A DNA stretch of 64,000 nt. Origin: Paracoccaceae bacterium Fryx2. Lineage in GTDB: Bacteria; Pseudomonadota; Alphaproteobacteria; Rhodobacterales; Rhodobacteraceae. A program made the position numbers and the translations under genes. The notes below the pieces were generated by a model. It made no database searches. It was not told where the DNA came from and was given only the letters and a program-made list of their open reading frames with translations. The stretch spans positions 3,234,501 to 3,298,500 of the forward strand of contig JAVSGI010000005.1 in NCBI GenBank assembly GCA_032334235.1, read 5' to 3'. Shown here one piece after another: positions 51,837-61,782 of this stretch (position 1 is the stretch's first letter; the number at the start of each line of letters is the position of its first letter).

Positions 51837-54476
51837 ATGACCGATCTATTTGAGGTGGCCATCAAACCGGCTAGTGGACCAGTGGAGGTTCTCGGCATCA
51901 AGTTTAATGACGATAGCGAAAGAAGAGCATACTTCATAGAAAAGCTCCGAGAGCACATCGAAGACTCCTCGTTTCGCTCTAGCCCCGACTTTCCCAATGC
52001 GAAGAATGACGATATCCTGAGGCTGTCCAATCCGCCATACTACACTGCTTGTCCTAATCCTTTTCTTGCGGAATTTGTTTCATGGGCAAAGAACAAGGAG
52101 GCAGAACCGGCCACGACATTGCCGTTTATGGGTGACTTAGTTGTCGACAGTCGAGATCCCGTTTATTCGTTTCACCCGTATCATACAAAGGTTCCGCCAG
52201 CCATTATTCAGACACTAATTGAGCATTACACTCGTCCAGGCGATCTAATTCTGGACGCTTTTAGCGGATCTGGAATGACAGGTGTTGCTGCTCGAAACTG
52301 TGGTCGCCGATCAATTATTGTTGATCTTTCGCCGATCGCAGGTTTTGTTAGTCACATTAATACTTACACTAATCCAAGCCAAAGAGCGGCAAATTTGCTT
52401 GAGGCAGCAATTAAACAGTCCCGTGCCAAATTAGGCTGGATGTATGAAACCAAACATGGAACCAAAAATTTAGAGGTTAACTACTTCGTTTGGTCAGATA
52501 TCTTTACATGCCCTGAGTGTGTCTTTGAGTTTCCATTCTTTCCGCATGGTGTCATCCATCATGGCAATAAGGTTGAAACGCGAAAATCTTTTGACTGTCC
52601 GAGCTGTGGAGCCGAGCTAAACGTTCGACGGGTTGAACGTGTCGTTACGGAGGATGGAAAGAAGAAAGCTCTTGCATGGGTTAACGCTGGGACCGGGCGT
52701 GGTCGCATCAACCGCGCGCCAAGCAAGCACGATCAGGATGTTGTTGCTCAAATCCAGAGCTTGTCTGAGTTAAGCTGGTTTCCCACTGATACAATCAATC
52801 CAATTGGCTATTCAGCAAAACTGGCGCAACTTGGCGATAAAGGCATAACCAATGTCAGTCGATTTCTTTCAGAAAGAAATAGAATTGTCTTTGCAGACCT
52901 CTGGGAGAGGGTATCTTCAGTTGACGATGTGGAAGTGCGCAATGCAGCGCTTTCATGCCTAACTTCGATTTTCACTGTCATTTCCGAGCGGCAGGGATAT
53001 TTTGGTGGTGGCGGTGGCATGTCTGGAAACCTCTACATGCCAATTGTACGGATGGAAAAGAATGTTTTCGACTCTTTGGAGCGTAAGATTGCGAAAATGC
53101 TGCAATCTGACTCTGCTAAGCCAAAGAAGAATGGAACCTGCGTTGTAAGCACTCAGTCCGCTACTAGCCTGACAGGCATAGAAGATGCGACGATCGACTA
53201 CATTTATACAGACCCGCCATTTGGCGCCAACATCATTTACAGCGAAATGAACCTCATTCTTGAGGGCTGGCTGCGAGTTCGGACGGCTGCAAAAAAAGAA
53301 GCTGTGATTGATGAAACACAAAACAAAGATTTCTTTGAATATGGTGCACTAATGCGTGCGACATTTCATGAGTACTACAGAGTACTTAAGCCTGGGCATT
53401 GGATTACCGTTGAGTTTCACAACACCAAAGCAAGCGTCTGGAATTTGATCCAAACTGGCTTGTCAGAGGCGGGTTTCGTAGTTGCTCAGGTGGGGAAACT
53501 CGACAAAGGTTCTACAACCATACTTGCCGATATTCGACCCGGTGCTGTTGTGCAGGATTTGATAATTTCGGCATATAAGCCAGGCACAAACGTTGATCTC
53601 ATGTTTACTAATTCCGCTCCCATCACTAACAGTGTTTGGAGTTTCGTGGAAAACCATATGAAGCACGTACCAATATTCAGTGAGAATAGTACCTTGCTGA
53701 ATTATGTCTCGGAGCGGAGTGGTCGAATTCTTTATGACCGGATGGTTGGTTGGTTTATACGCCACAACGTTATGGTCCCGCTTTCAGCGCAAGAATTCTT
53801 CGAAGGTCTTCGAACCCGGTTCGAAGAAAGAGATAGTATGTTTTTCTTGCCAGATCAGATCGGTACTTATGATCGAAAACGTGCACAAGTAGCGCAGCCA
53901 CCACAGATGGAGATGTTTGTTGCTGACGAGCGTAGCGCAATTGATTGGCTAACTGAGTTTCTCAAGAAACGACCCTCGTCGTACCAAGACATTCATCCAG
54001 AGTTCACAACCCAACTAGGTGCCGGCTGGAAGAAACACGAAACCCGCCCGGAACTGACGGCGCTGCTTGAGGACAACTTCTTGCGCTATGACGGGTCGGC
54101 CGATGTGCCGAGCCAGATCCATAGCTATCTGTCATCAAACTTCCCCGACTTGCGTAACCTCGAAAAGCCCGACCCGCGGCTGAAGGCCAAGGCCAAGGAA
54201 CGCTGGTTCGTGCCCGACCCAAACAAGGCTCAGGATCTGGAGAAAAAGCGCGAGAAGGCGCTGCTTAAGGAATTCGAAGTGTACCGCAATACGCCCGGCC
54301 GCAAGCTCAAGGAGTTCCGCCTCGAAGTCCTGCGCGCAGGCTTCAAGGCGGCTTGGGCGAACAAGCACTACCAGACCATCGTCTCCATCGCAGCCAAGGT
54401 GCCCGATGACGCCCTGCAGGAAGATGAAAAGCTGCTCTTCTGGTACGACAGCGCCCTGACCCGGACAGGGGGCTAA
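51837..54476 (+). CDS. pglXI: BREX type III adenine-specific methyltransferase PglXI
   Basis: This 879-residue N6-adenine methyltransferase marks host DNA so BREX spares it. Motif I is LDAFSGSGMTGVAARN (about residue 140), a zinc ribbon follows (FTCPECVFEF, FDCPSCGAEL, about 222-262), and motif IV is YTDPPFGANIIYSE (about 459). The C-terminal 150 residues are a conserved helical tail. ATG 51837 is preceded by AAAGGAAC. From about 51810 to 54020 the DNA is clearly AT-richer than brxC, brxHII and the last 450 bases of pglXI itself, so the specificity-bearing part looks imported. Confidence 0.88.
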   Translation: MTDLFEVAIKPASGPVEVLGIKFNDDSERRAYFIEKLREHIEDSSFRSSPDFPNAKNDDILRLSNPPYYTACPNPFLAEFVSWAKNKEAEPATTLPFMGDLVVDSRDPVYSFHPYHTKVPPAIIQTLIEHYTRPGDLILDAFSGSGMTGVAARNCGRRSIIVDLSPIAGFVSHINTYTNPSQRAANLLEAAIKQSRAKLGWMYETKHGTKNLEVNYFVWSDIFTCPECVFEFPFFPHGVIHHGNKVETRKSFDCPSCGAELNVRRVERVVTEDGKKKALAWVNAGTGRGRINRAPSKHDQDVVAQIQSLSELSWFPTDTINPIGYSAKLAQLGDKGITNVSRFLSERNRIVFADLWERVSSVDDVEVRNAALSCLTSIFTVISERQGYFGGGGGMSGNLYMPIVRMEKNVFDSLERKIAKMLQSDSAKPKKNGTCVVSTQSATSLTGIEDATIDYIYTDPPFGANIIYSEMNLILEGWLRVRTAAKKEAVIDETQNKDFFEYGALMRATFHEYYRVLKPGHWITVEFHNTKASVWNLIQTGLSEAGFVVAQVGKLDKGSTTILADIRPGAVVQDLIISAYKPGTNVDLMFTNSAPITNSVWSFVENHMKHVPIFSENSTLLNYVSERSGRILYDRMVGWFIRHNVMVPLSAQEFFEGLRTRFEERDSMFFLPDQIGTYDRKRAQVAQPPQMEMFVADERSAIDWLTEFLKKRPSSYQDIHPEFTTQLGAGWKKHETRPELTALLEDNFLRYDGSADVPSQIHSYLSSNFPDLRNLEKPDPRLKAKAKERWFVPDPNKAQDLEKKREKALLKEFEVYRNTPGRKLKEFRLEVLRAGFKAAWANKHYQTIVSIAAKVPDDALQEDEKLLFWYDSALTRTGG

Positions 54477-54479
54477 TCA

Positions 54480-57293
54480 GTGGCGGTTGGCGGGGACAGC
54501 TTTGGCGTTGGTGAGTGGTGCTGGCATGCGCGGCATGCTGCACCTTGCCGTGTCGTGGATCGGGAAACCGTCTGGGGCGAAACCGCCTATCGCGTTTGGC
54601 TGCCCGGCAAGGATGCCGTCGTCCGTGCCCGGGCGCGTGATCTAGGCCCGCTCGACGCTGTCCAGCCATCTGTCGACCAGATCCTTCACACGGCTGCCTC
54701 GGCAAAGCTGTTGGACGCGCTGGAGGACAACCTGCTGCTGGCGCCGATCCAGTCGAGCGTGGTGCCGCTGCCCCACCAGCTCTATGCGATCAACCGCGCC
54801 ATGAGCCGCGACAGGATCCGCTATTTGCTCGCTGATGAAGTCGGCCTTGGCAAGACCATCGAGGCCGGTCTGATCCTCCGAGAGCTGAAACTGCGCGGCA
54901 TGGCTCGAAGAATCTTGGTTGTCGCGCCCAAGGGGCTGGTTCGACAGTGGCAGGCCGAGATGCGCCTGCATTTCGGCGAGCAGTTCACCTTCGTCGAGCC
55001 GTCTGAACTGGCCGCCTTTCGGCAGTGGCGGAACGATGAGGAAAACCTCTGGCGCGTTCATGACCAGGTGATCTGTTCGCTGGATTCCGTGAAGCCCATG
55101 GAAGGTCGGCGTGGCTGGAGCGTCGAGCAACTTCAGACCTATAACCGCGAACGGTTCGAAGACCTGATCTCCGCATCATGGGATCTGGTGATCATTGACG
55201 AAGCTCACCGGATGGGCGGGAGCACAGACCAGGTTGCGCGGTACAAGCTGGGTGTAGCCTTGGCCGAGGCTGCGCCTTATCTGCTCTTGCTGTCTGCAAC
55301 ACCCCATCAGGGCAAGACGGACCAGTTTCACCGGTTGATGCAGCTTCTCGACCGCGACAGTTTCCCGGACGTGAGCAGTATCGCGGCCGACCGCGTTCGC
55401 CCCTTCGTGGTCCGTACAGAGAAGCGGGCGGCAATCGACGCCGAGGGAAAGCCGCTTTTCAAGCCGCGGATAACCCGGCTGCAACCCGTCGCCTGGCAGG
55501 ATCGCCACGCGGCCCAGCAGGGCCTGTACGAGGCAGTGACCGAATATGTGCGTCATGGCTACAACCAGGCCATGGCGACGAAGCAGCGACATATTGGCTT
55601 CCTGATGATCTTGATGCAGCGCCTTGTGACATCGAGCACGGCAGCGATCCGGACGACGCTCGAAAGGCGATTGCTGGCACTCGACGATGATCATGCCCAG
55701 CTGAAGCTTTTTCCTTCCGAGCGTGCGGAGGAGTGGCACGAACTGTCTGGTGAAGATCAGATCGACGTTGCGGTTGCGTTCGAGGCTCTCGCGGATGAAC
55801 GCAAAGACGTCGAAGCCTTGCTGTTCCTCGCGAGAGAGACCGAAGCGCAGGGGACCGACGCCAAAGCGGAGGCCTTGCTGGAACTCATCTATCGGATCCA
55901 GCAAGAAGAGAACGATCCTGAACTGAAGGTGCTGGTCTTCACCGAGTTTGTCCCGACACAGGCAATGCTTGCGGACTTCTTGGAAACCCGTGGCTTCTCC
56001 ATTGTCATGTTGAATGGAAGCATGGATCTGGAGGCACGGGCGCGGACCCAGATGTCGTTTTCTCAGAACGTGCGTATCCTGATTTCTACGGACGCGGGCG
56101 GAGAAGGTCTGAACCTGCAGTTCTGCCACGTAATTGTGAACTTCGATATGCCCTGGAACCCCATGCGGGTTGAGCAGCGGATAGGTCGTGTTGACCGGAT
56201 CGGTCAGCCCTTCGTGGTTCGCGCTATTAACTTCGTGCTCGAAGACACTGTTGAATATCGGGTTCGCGAGGTTCTCGAGAAGAAGCTTGCTGTCATCGCT
56301 GAAGAGTTTGGCGTCGACAAAGCCGCCGATGTCATGGACTCGGTAGAGGTTGAGCCGCTGTTCGACGAGCTCTTCGTCAACGGCCTGCAGAACCCGGATG
56401 CGATCGAAGCCGACTGCGAAACAGTTGTGTCACAGCTGAGGACGGCGATAGCAGAGCACAGCCAAAGCAGTCAGCTGCTGTCCGATGGACACGAACTTGA
56501 TGCGACCGACGCTCGGAAGTGGCGCGACCACCCGGCTCAATTCTGGCTTGAGCGGGCAATTACGTCCGGTCTGCCAAGTCGCGGCGGCCAAGCGGTCAGA
56601 GAGGGCGATGTCTGGCGAGTCCGCTGGTCCGGGAATGGCGAGACAAGTGCGGTCTGTTTCGATGCAAGAACCGCGGAGGGCCGCCCCGACCTTGAGTGGC
56701 TGACACTCGAGGATCCCAGAGCTCGTGCCTTGATTGCTGATTTGCCTCGATGTGTCGCGGGTCAGAACATGCCCTGCGTCCGGATATCGGGGCTTCCTGA
56801 AACCGTAAAAGGTGTCTGGTCACTCTGGGAGATCACGTTGTCTGCAGATGACTTTAGCCGCCGTCGCTTCCTGCCAGTCTTCATCAGCAATGAAGGTCGG
56901 GCGTTCCAGCCGACAGCGAAACGAATTTGGGATCTGCTTCTCACAGAGCGCTTGGAAACCATCAGCCCGACGAATGCGGCAATCAGCGCCGAGCTATTTG
57001 GCAAGTCCAAGGATGCGGCCGTAGCGCAAGGCGAACGCATGTTCACCGAACTGGTCGATGAGCACATGACCCGATTACGAGAAGAGCGGGACCGTGCAAT
57101 CTACGCTTATGAGGCGCGCCATCAGGCGATCGGGCGGGTCGGGCTTGCCACGGTACGTGATTATCGCCGCAAGCGCCTGCAATCGGAACATGATGCGCGG
57201 CTTGCACGTCTGGACGCTGCTGAAGCGTTCGTTGCCGATCTGCACTGCGTTCTCTTCTTGCGCGTCGGTCACCAAGTGGATGCAGGAACATGA
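54480..57293 (+). CDS. brxHII: BREX type III helicase BrxHII
   Basis: This 937-residue SNF2/RapA-type helicase has Walker A LADEVGLGKTIEAGLIL (about 119), motif II VIIDEAHRMG, motif III LLLSATPHQGK, and in the second RecA lobe STDAGGEGLNLQFC and EQRIGRVDRIGQP. GTG 54480 begins 3 bases after the pglXI stop. Its stop overlaps pglZ as ATGA. It belongs to the type III core set; the precise step it drives is not known. Confidence 0.88.
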   Translation: MAVGGDSFGVGEWCWHARHAAPCRVVDRETVWGETAYRVWLPGKDAVVRARARDLGPLDAVQPSVDQILHTAASAKLLDALEDNLLLAPIQSSVVPLPHQLYAINRAMSRDRIRYLLADEVGLGKTIEAGLILRELKLRGMARRILVVAPKGLVRQWQAEMRLHFGEQFTFVEPSELAAFRQWRNDEENLWRVHDQVICSLDSVKPMEGRRGWSVEQLQTYNRERFEDLISASWDLVIIDEAHRMGGSTDQVARYKLGVALAEAAPYLLLLSATPHQGKTDQFHRLMQLLDRDSFPDVSSIAADRVRPFVVRTEKRAAIDAEGKPLFKPRITRLQPVAWQDRHAAQQGLYEAVTEYVRHGYNQAMATKQRHIGFLMILMQRLVTSSTAAIRTTLERRLLALDDDHAQLKLFPSERAEEWHELSGEDQIDVAVAFEALADERKDVEALLFLARETEAQGTDAKAEALLELIYRIQQEENDPELKVLVFTEFVPTQAMLADFLETRGFSIVMLNGSMDLEARARTQMSFSQNVRILISTDAGGEGLNLQFCHVIVNFDMPWNPMRVEQRIGRVDRIGQPFVVRAINFVLEDTVEYRVREVLEKKLAVIAEEFGVDKAADVMDSVEVEPLFDELFVNGLQNPDAIEADCETVVSQLRTAIAEHSQSSQLLSDGHELDATDARKWRDHPAQFWLERAITSGLPSRGGQAVREGDVWRVRWSGNGETSAVCFDARTAEGRPDLEWLTLEDPRARALIADLPRCVAGQNMPCVRISGLPETVKGVWSLWEITLSADDFSRRRFLPVFISNEGRAFQPTAKRIWDLLLTERLETISPTNAAISAELFGKSKDAAVAQGERMFTELVDEHMTRLREERDRAIYAYEARHQAIGRVGLATVRDYRRKRLQSEHDARLARLDAAEAFVADLHCVLFLRVGHQVDAGT

Positions 57294-59278
57294 CGTCGTG
57301 GACGGAGCGGATACTTCAGGCCTTTCCTGAAGATCTATCACCGTTCTGGATCGCAAGCGATCCGGACAACCTGCTGCTGAATGAACGCATCCTTCAGGTC
57401 TTGCGAGATCGTGGTTTTGAGGTGCTTCCCTTTGGGGACTCGATTGCCTTCCGGGTCGAGTATGAGGAGCGCTACCGTGCTGCCTGGGACAATGGCGCGA
57501 CGGGTACGTCCAAAGCCCTCATCCTGCAATTCTCCGGAATGGATATGAATATTCTTCCGTGGGATTATCTTCAGCATGCGCGAAGGGTAGATTTGAGCCT
57601 TGCCGATCTGATGCCCAAGCTGAATTCCAGTGTCATCCGGCAGATCGATAGCGCCCATCTGGAAATGCTGTTTGCCGCCCACAACAGCTTTGCTTCTCAG
57701 GTTCTCGGCGAGAGCTTGACGAAGGAATTTCTTCTGACGCATCTGTTCGAGATCAGCCCACACTTCCTGCGGAAGCCCGAGAGCTTCTGGCGCGAGGCAT
57801 TTAGACTGTTCTACCGCGGCGCAACATTGCCGCCCATTCTCGCGAAGCATGTCGCCGCAATCTTGTCAGGCACCGCCGTTGGGCACTTGCCCATAGAAGA
57901 CCTGCTTTCATCAAAAGGCACCATGGTTCGCATGGTACAAACTGCTTGGCTACGCTTCTTGGAAGAACAAGGTGTCGAGGTCGATCATGCGGATCGTGAT
58001 CCAAGGACAGAAGCCAACAACAGCGTCGAGATCCCCTTCGATCACGCGGACATCCGCGTCATCGTCGATACGTTGTTCCTTGAAGGTGCATTGCAGCCTG
58101 TGAATGTGCGCAGCACCCCGACGGTCTTGCCGGATTGGATCAAGCTCGGCGCCATTCAAAGCTCGATCAACCTGCGCGACTTGGTTCGCGGAGGGATTGG
58201 CTCGGTGGCAGCGAAACTCCCTGCCACGGAGGCCACTCACCGCGACTGGATCGATGCAGCAAAGCGGCTCGCTGAAACCATCTACCGTTTCCATGAACTG
58301 CCAAGCGAGGACGCTGCTGTCCTTCGGACAGAAATGCGTGAGCTGCAACTTGCAGCTGATGACAGGCTGAAAGATTGGGTGCAGAGGCGCTTTCAGGATC
58401 TGCCATCGTTGCCTGTCGCCAAGGCGCCAGTGATGGTTCACCACATTCCACGATATCTTTCGATGCGCCGGGATGCCGGCGAAGAAAAAATCGCGCTTGT
58501 GGTGTTCGACGGCATGGCCCTCGACCAGTGGGTGCAGATTCGAGAGTACCTGAACTCCCACGCGCCGGATTTACTCACCGAGGAAAACGGTTGCTTCGCA
58601 TGGCTTCCCAGCCTCACGTCGGTGTCTCGCCAGGCTTTGTTCTCTGGGTTGAGGCCCCGTGAGTTCCAATCCTCTATCGAAACGACGGGCCAAGAGCCTG
58701 CACTCTGGGCCCGTTTCTGGTTGGAACACGGCCTGCGTGGCGGAGAAGTCTATTATCGCAAAGCCATCAAGCGGACCGAGCAGCTGCGCGAACTCGACGC
58801 GGCTATTTCCAACCCGTCGATCAAGGTCGCCGGCATCGTCGTTGATATGATCGACGAGTTGGTCCACGGGGCCATGCTGGGCAAGCGAGGTCTTGCGCGC
58901 CAGATTCACGAGTGGTGCGAAACTGGCTTCGTTGCTGATTTGCTGAACTTGCTGATGAGCAAAGGTTTCCATGTCTATGTGACCGCAGATCATGGAAACG
59001 TCGATGCTGATGGCATTGGGCGTCTCAACCAAGGCGTCATCAGCGAGTTAAAGGGGGAACGGGTTCGGACCTACCGTAATGAAACGTTGGCCGCGTTAGT
59101 TCCCGCAGATACTGACGCCTTTCAGTTCGGTGGTGCTGGGCTGCCGCCGGATTTCCTTCCGCTCTATGCGAGCGGACGCGGAGCTTTTGTTCCTACTGGC
59201 CATCAGATTGTTGCCCATGGCGGAATGTCGGTAGAGGAACTGATCGTGCCGTTCGTGAAGATCGGAAAGAAGATATAA
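57290..59278 (+). CDS. pglZ: BREX protein PglZ
   Basis: This 662-residue protein of the alkaline-phosphatase superfamily is the defining BREX component. The PglZ domain starts near residue 400 with KIALVVFDGMALDQW, which carries a metal-binding Asp, and continues to VYVTADHGNVDADG, with the second metal site. The N-terminal 390 residues are helical. ATG 57290 overlaps brxHII. It appears intact. Confidence 0.9.
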   Translation: MTSWTERILQAFPEDLSPFWIASDPDNLLLNERILQVLRDRGFEVLPFGDSIAFRVEYEERYRAAWDNGATGTSKALILQFSGMDMNILPWDYLQHARRVDLSLADLMPKLNSSVIRQIDSAHLEMLFAAHNSFASQVLGESLTKEFLLTHLFEISPHFLRKPESFWREAFRLFYRGATLPPILAKHVAAILSGTAVGHLPIEDLLSSKGTMVRMVQTAWLRFLEEQGVEVDHADRDPRTEANNSVEIPFDHADIRVIVDTLFLEGALQPVNVRSTPTVLPDWIKLGAIQSSINLRDLVRGGIGSVAAKLPATEATHRDWIDAAKRLAETIYRFHELPSEDAAVLRTEMRELQLAADDRLKDWVQRRFQDLPSLPVAKAPVMVHHIPRYLSMRRDAGEEKIALVVFDGMALDQWVQIREYLNSHAPDLLTEENGCFAWLPSLTSVSRQALFSGLRPREFQSSIETTGQEPALWARFWLEHGLRGGEVYYRKAIKRTEQLRELDAAISNPSIKVAGIVVDMIDELVHGAMLGKRGLARQIHEWCETGFVADLLNLLMSKGFHVYVTADHGNVDADGIGRLNQGVISELKGERVRTYRNETLAALVPADTDAFQFGGAGLPPDFLPLYASGRGAFVPTGHQIVAHGGMSVEELIVPFVKIGKKI

Positions 59279-59282
59279 GAAA

Positions 59283-60002
59283 ATGCAAACTAAAGCTCCT
59301 CAGATCGGCTTTGACCGCTTCATCCGCCTAGATTGGGCGGCAGCCGCTTTACGGGTGCGGTCGGGCGCTGCCGATATCGGCGAGCTCGATCAGATCCTCA
59401 CAGAAGCTCATGCCGGACTAGAAGCTAAGAAAAAGACAAGGACAGTCCTGAACCGTCTCTGGCTTGAACCGCGCGAGGAGGTCGTCGGTTTAGCGGATAG
59501 AGGGGTCGACATCTTTGGCAGAATGCCGAATGCACAAGTAGCAGTCCTAACCTGGGGGATGGCCATTGCAGTCTACCCATTTTTTGCGAGAGTTGCCGAA
59601 ATCGTTGGTCGACTGACATCCATTCAAGGGGATTGTACCACCGTTGAGGTACATCGACGGATGGCCGAGATCTATGGTGAACGAGAAGGCACCCGCCGCA
59701 TGACCAATATGGTACTTCAGTCCCAGGTTGATTGGTCTCTGCTTAGAAAGAGTGAAAATGGCAAAACGCTGACCCGGAAGCCCTCGATATCCGTCCAGAA
59801 CCCGGAAACGGTTCAATGGCTTTCCGCGGCGCTCCTTATGCATATTGGACGTCCTCTCAGTCTTGATGGACTTGTCGGCCAGCCGACGATGTTCCCGTTT
59901 TCAGTTGGTGATAATCTTGGCTACGTGCTTTCGTCGTCTAATGCTCTTGATGTGCGGGCGGACAGTGCAGGAAACCGAATCGTTTCCCTTGCTTCCCAGT
60001 AA
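59283..60002 (+). CDS. brxA: BrxA-like protein (DUF1819)
   Basis: This 239-residue protein ends the BREX operon, 4 bases after pglZ. The segments TVEVHRRMAEIYGEREGTRR and MVLQSQVDWSLLRKS match the winged-helix part of BrxA/DUF1819. BrxA binds DNA in studied systems. In type III loci brxA is present with brxF, brxC, pglXI, brxHII and pglZ, so this set is complete. The assignment rests on position as much as on sequence. Confidence 0.75.
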   Translation: MQTKAPQIGFDRFIRLDWAAAALRVRSGAADIGELDQILTEAHAGLEAKKKTRTVLNRLWLEPREEVVGLADRGVDIFGRMPNAQVAVLTWGMAIAVYPFFARVAEIVGRLTSIQGDCTTVEVHRRMAEIYGEREGTRRMTNMVLQSQVDWSLLRKSENGKTLTRKPSISVQNPETVQWLSAALLMHIGRPLSLDGLVGQPTMFPFSVGDNLGYVLSSSNALDVRADSAGNRIVSLASQ

Positions 60003-60043
60003 ACTTTGCACAGGCATGGATCTGGTTATAGGATTGGGCGCGC

Positions 60044-60892
60044 TTATTTTCGGGAGCAGAATGAGCTCCGATTTCTGTCAGACAGCTTAATTTGACCTGA
60101 CATCGCAACCACCACCATCCCTGTCAAATGCCAGACAGCCGCCATAATGATCCCCATATTAAATGCAAACTCATTAGCGCAGGACTGTGCGAAGAAGTCG
60201 CCCTCAAGGAACATGCAGGACCCTTTGCAGAGCTGGACAACTGGGCAGGCTATGCATTCGGGGCGGAAGGCAAAATGGGTGGCTGTATTCAGCGCAATTT
60301 CATCAAACGCTTCTACATGGCCAATTTTATGCGCTCCCTTGGCGCCGGTGTTCTGACAGGTCATGACATTACCGCGCAGATCGACGGCGATGGTATCCTC
60401 GCGGTCCATCCCGCATTTCTGGCCAAGCGCTTCGATTGGTCGGCGGCGCTGGATGGAGGCGTAGAATTCGTCAAGGCGCGCACCAAGTCCAAAGGCGTTT
60501 GGATCCTCGACCAGCGCCTCAAAGATTGACCTTGTGAGGCTGTTCAACTGCGCAGGCTCGAAACGCCCCGTACCAATGGCCGTCGCCGCATCATAAACGT
60601 TTACCACACCTTCCAGCCCGACGAAGACATCCGGGCCGACCTTGTCGGCGAACCAAGCCTTAAGCGCGCCGAGATCATGATGTGCACGTGTCAGCACTGT
60701 ATTGAAGGACGTCGTGTCCGGGCGTTCGGCCACCAAAGCCTCAATCCAGCGGCGTTTCTGCGGATCCGCAAGCGGATCAGGCCCGCGCAGATGCTGGCCG
60801 GGCCCGTCATGCGAGATCGTGATGGCAATGTCGTGCGCCGCGATGAAGTCCAGCTTTTCACGTGAGAGGAGCGATCCGTTGGTGATGATGGA
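60044..60892 (-). pseudogene. radical SAM/SPASM protein, C-terminal part (interrupted by IS21 copy C)
   Basis: About 280 residues continue the gene whose N-terminal piece is at 63471-63767: IITNGSLLSREKLDFIAAHD, ISHDGPGQHLRGPDP, then a SPASM-type cysteine region (KCGMDREDTIAVDLRGNVMT, CIACPVVQLCKGSCM, QSC) binding auxiliary Fe-S clusters. Deleting copy C and one copy of its 8-bp duplication joins the pieces in frame. It is convergent with brxA. Such enzymes often modify peptides; the substrate here is unknown, and it is now disabled. Confidence 0.85.
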
Positions 60893-61008
60893 TGCGGATT
60901 TCGCGGAGAATGGGCGCTGATTTCGCGCGATCGTGGGCACGCGTTTCGCGCCATTCTGGGCAGTCATTTCACGGGATCGTGGGCAGGCTGGCCGACGCTT
61001 TCATGGAG

Positions 61009-61770
61009 TCAGGCTTGAACGATTTGGTCAAGCTTTTTTGTGACGGCGGAGCGCCTGCGCAGGCTTTCACCTGAGAGGGTGAGGCGGTGTGCGTTGTGAA
61101 CGAGGCGGTCGAGGATGGCATCTGCGAGCGTTGGGTCGCCGATGGCTTCGTGCCACTGGTCAACGGGGAGTTGGCTTGTGACGATGGTGGAAGCGCGGCC
61201 GTGGCGGTCTTCGAGGATTTCCAGCAGGTCACGGCGCTCCGGGGCGGTGAGGACGGCGAGGCCCCAATCGTCAATGATCAGCACATCCATGCGGGCGATG
61301 GTTTTGAGGATGCGTTCATGGCGGCCATCGCCACGGGCCAGAGCAAGGGCCTCGAACATGCGCGGCGCACGTTGATAGAGGACGGGCCGCCCATCCCGGC
61401 ACGCCTTGTGGCCAAGGGCGCAGGCGATCCAGCTTTTGCCCAAACCGGTCGGCCCGGTTATCAGCAGGTTCTCGTGCCGGGCGATCCAGCCGCCATCGGC
61501 AAGATGCGCCATGACACTGCGGTCAAGACCACGTGGGCTGCGCAGGTCCAGATCCTCGACGCTGGCATCTTGGCGCAGAGCCGCAAACTTGAGCCGGGAG
61601 GCCAGTTTCTTGGTGTCGCGCTCTGCAGCCTCGCGGTCGACCAGCAGGCCGAGACGCTCTTCGAACGAGAGGGCGTCGAAGGCGGTTGACCTGCGTTGTT
61701 CTTCGAGCGCCGATGCAATGCCGGTCAGGCCGAGCGCCAACAGTCGGTCGTGGGTGGGATGGGTCAGCAT
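61009..61770 (-). CDS. istB: IstB helper ATPase (copy C)
   Basis: The protein is the same as in copy A. P-loop and Walker B are intact. Confidence 0.95.
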   Translation of the reverse strand: MLTHPTHDRLLALGLTGIASALEEQRRSTAFDALSFEERLGLLVDREAAERDTKKLASRLKFAALRQDASVEDLDLRSPRGLDRSVMAHLADGGWIARHENLLITGPTGLGKSWIACALGHKACRDGRPVLYQRAPRMFEALALARGDGRHERILKTIARMDVLIIDDWGLAVLTAPERRDLLEILEDRHGRASTIVTSQLPVDQWHEAIGDPTLADAILDRLVHNAHRLTLSGESLRRRSAVTKKLDQIVQA

Positions 61771-61782
61771 TTTAGTCCTTTC

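Noticed and set aside
46710-60002. DISARM or Pgl system instead of BREX
   Set aside because: A methyltransferase and SNF2 helicase also occur in DISARM, but brxF, the large brxC ATPase, pglZ and brxA are present in type III BREX order, and no DISARM DUF1998 gene or Pgl kinase is seen.
60128-60529. 133-codon open frame on the + strand downstream of brxA
   Set aside because: It is the reverse complement of the radical SAM coding frame, with no family features and no ribosome site.
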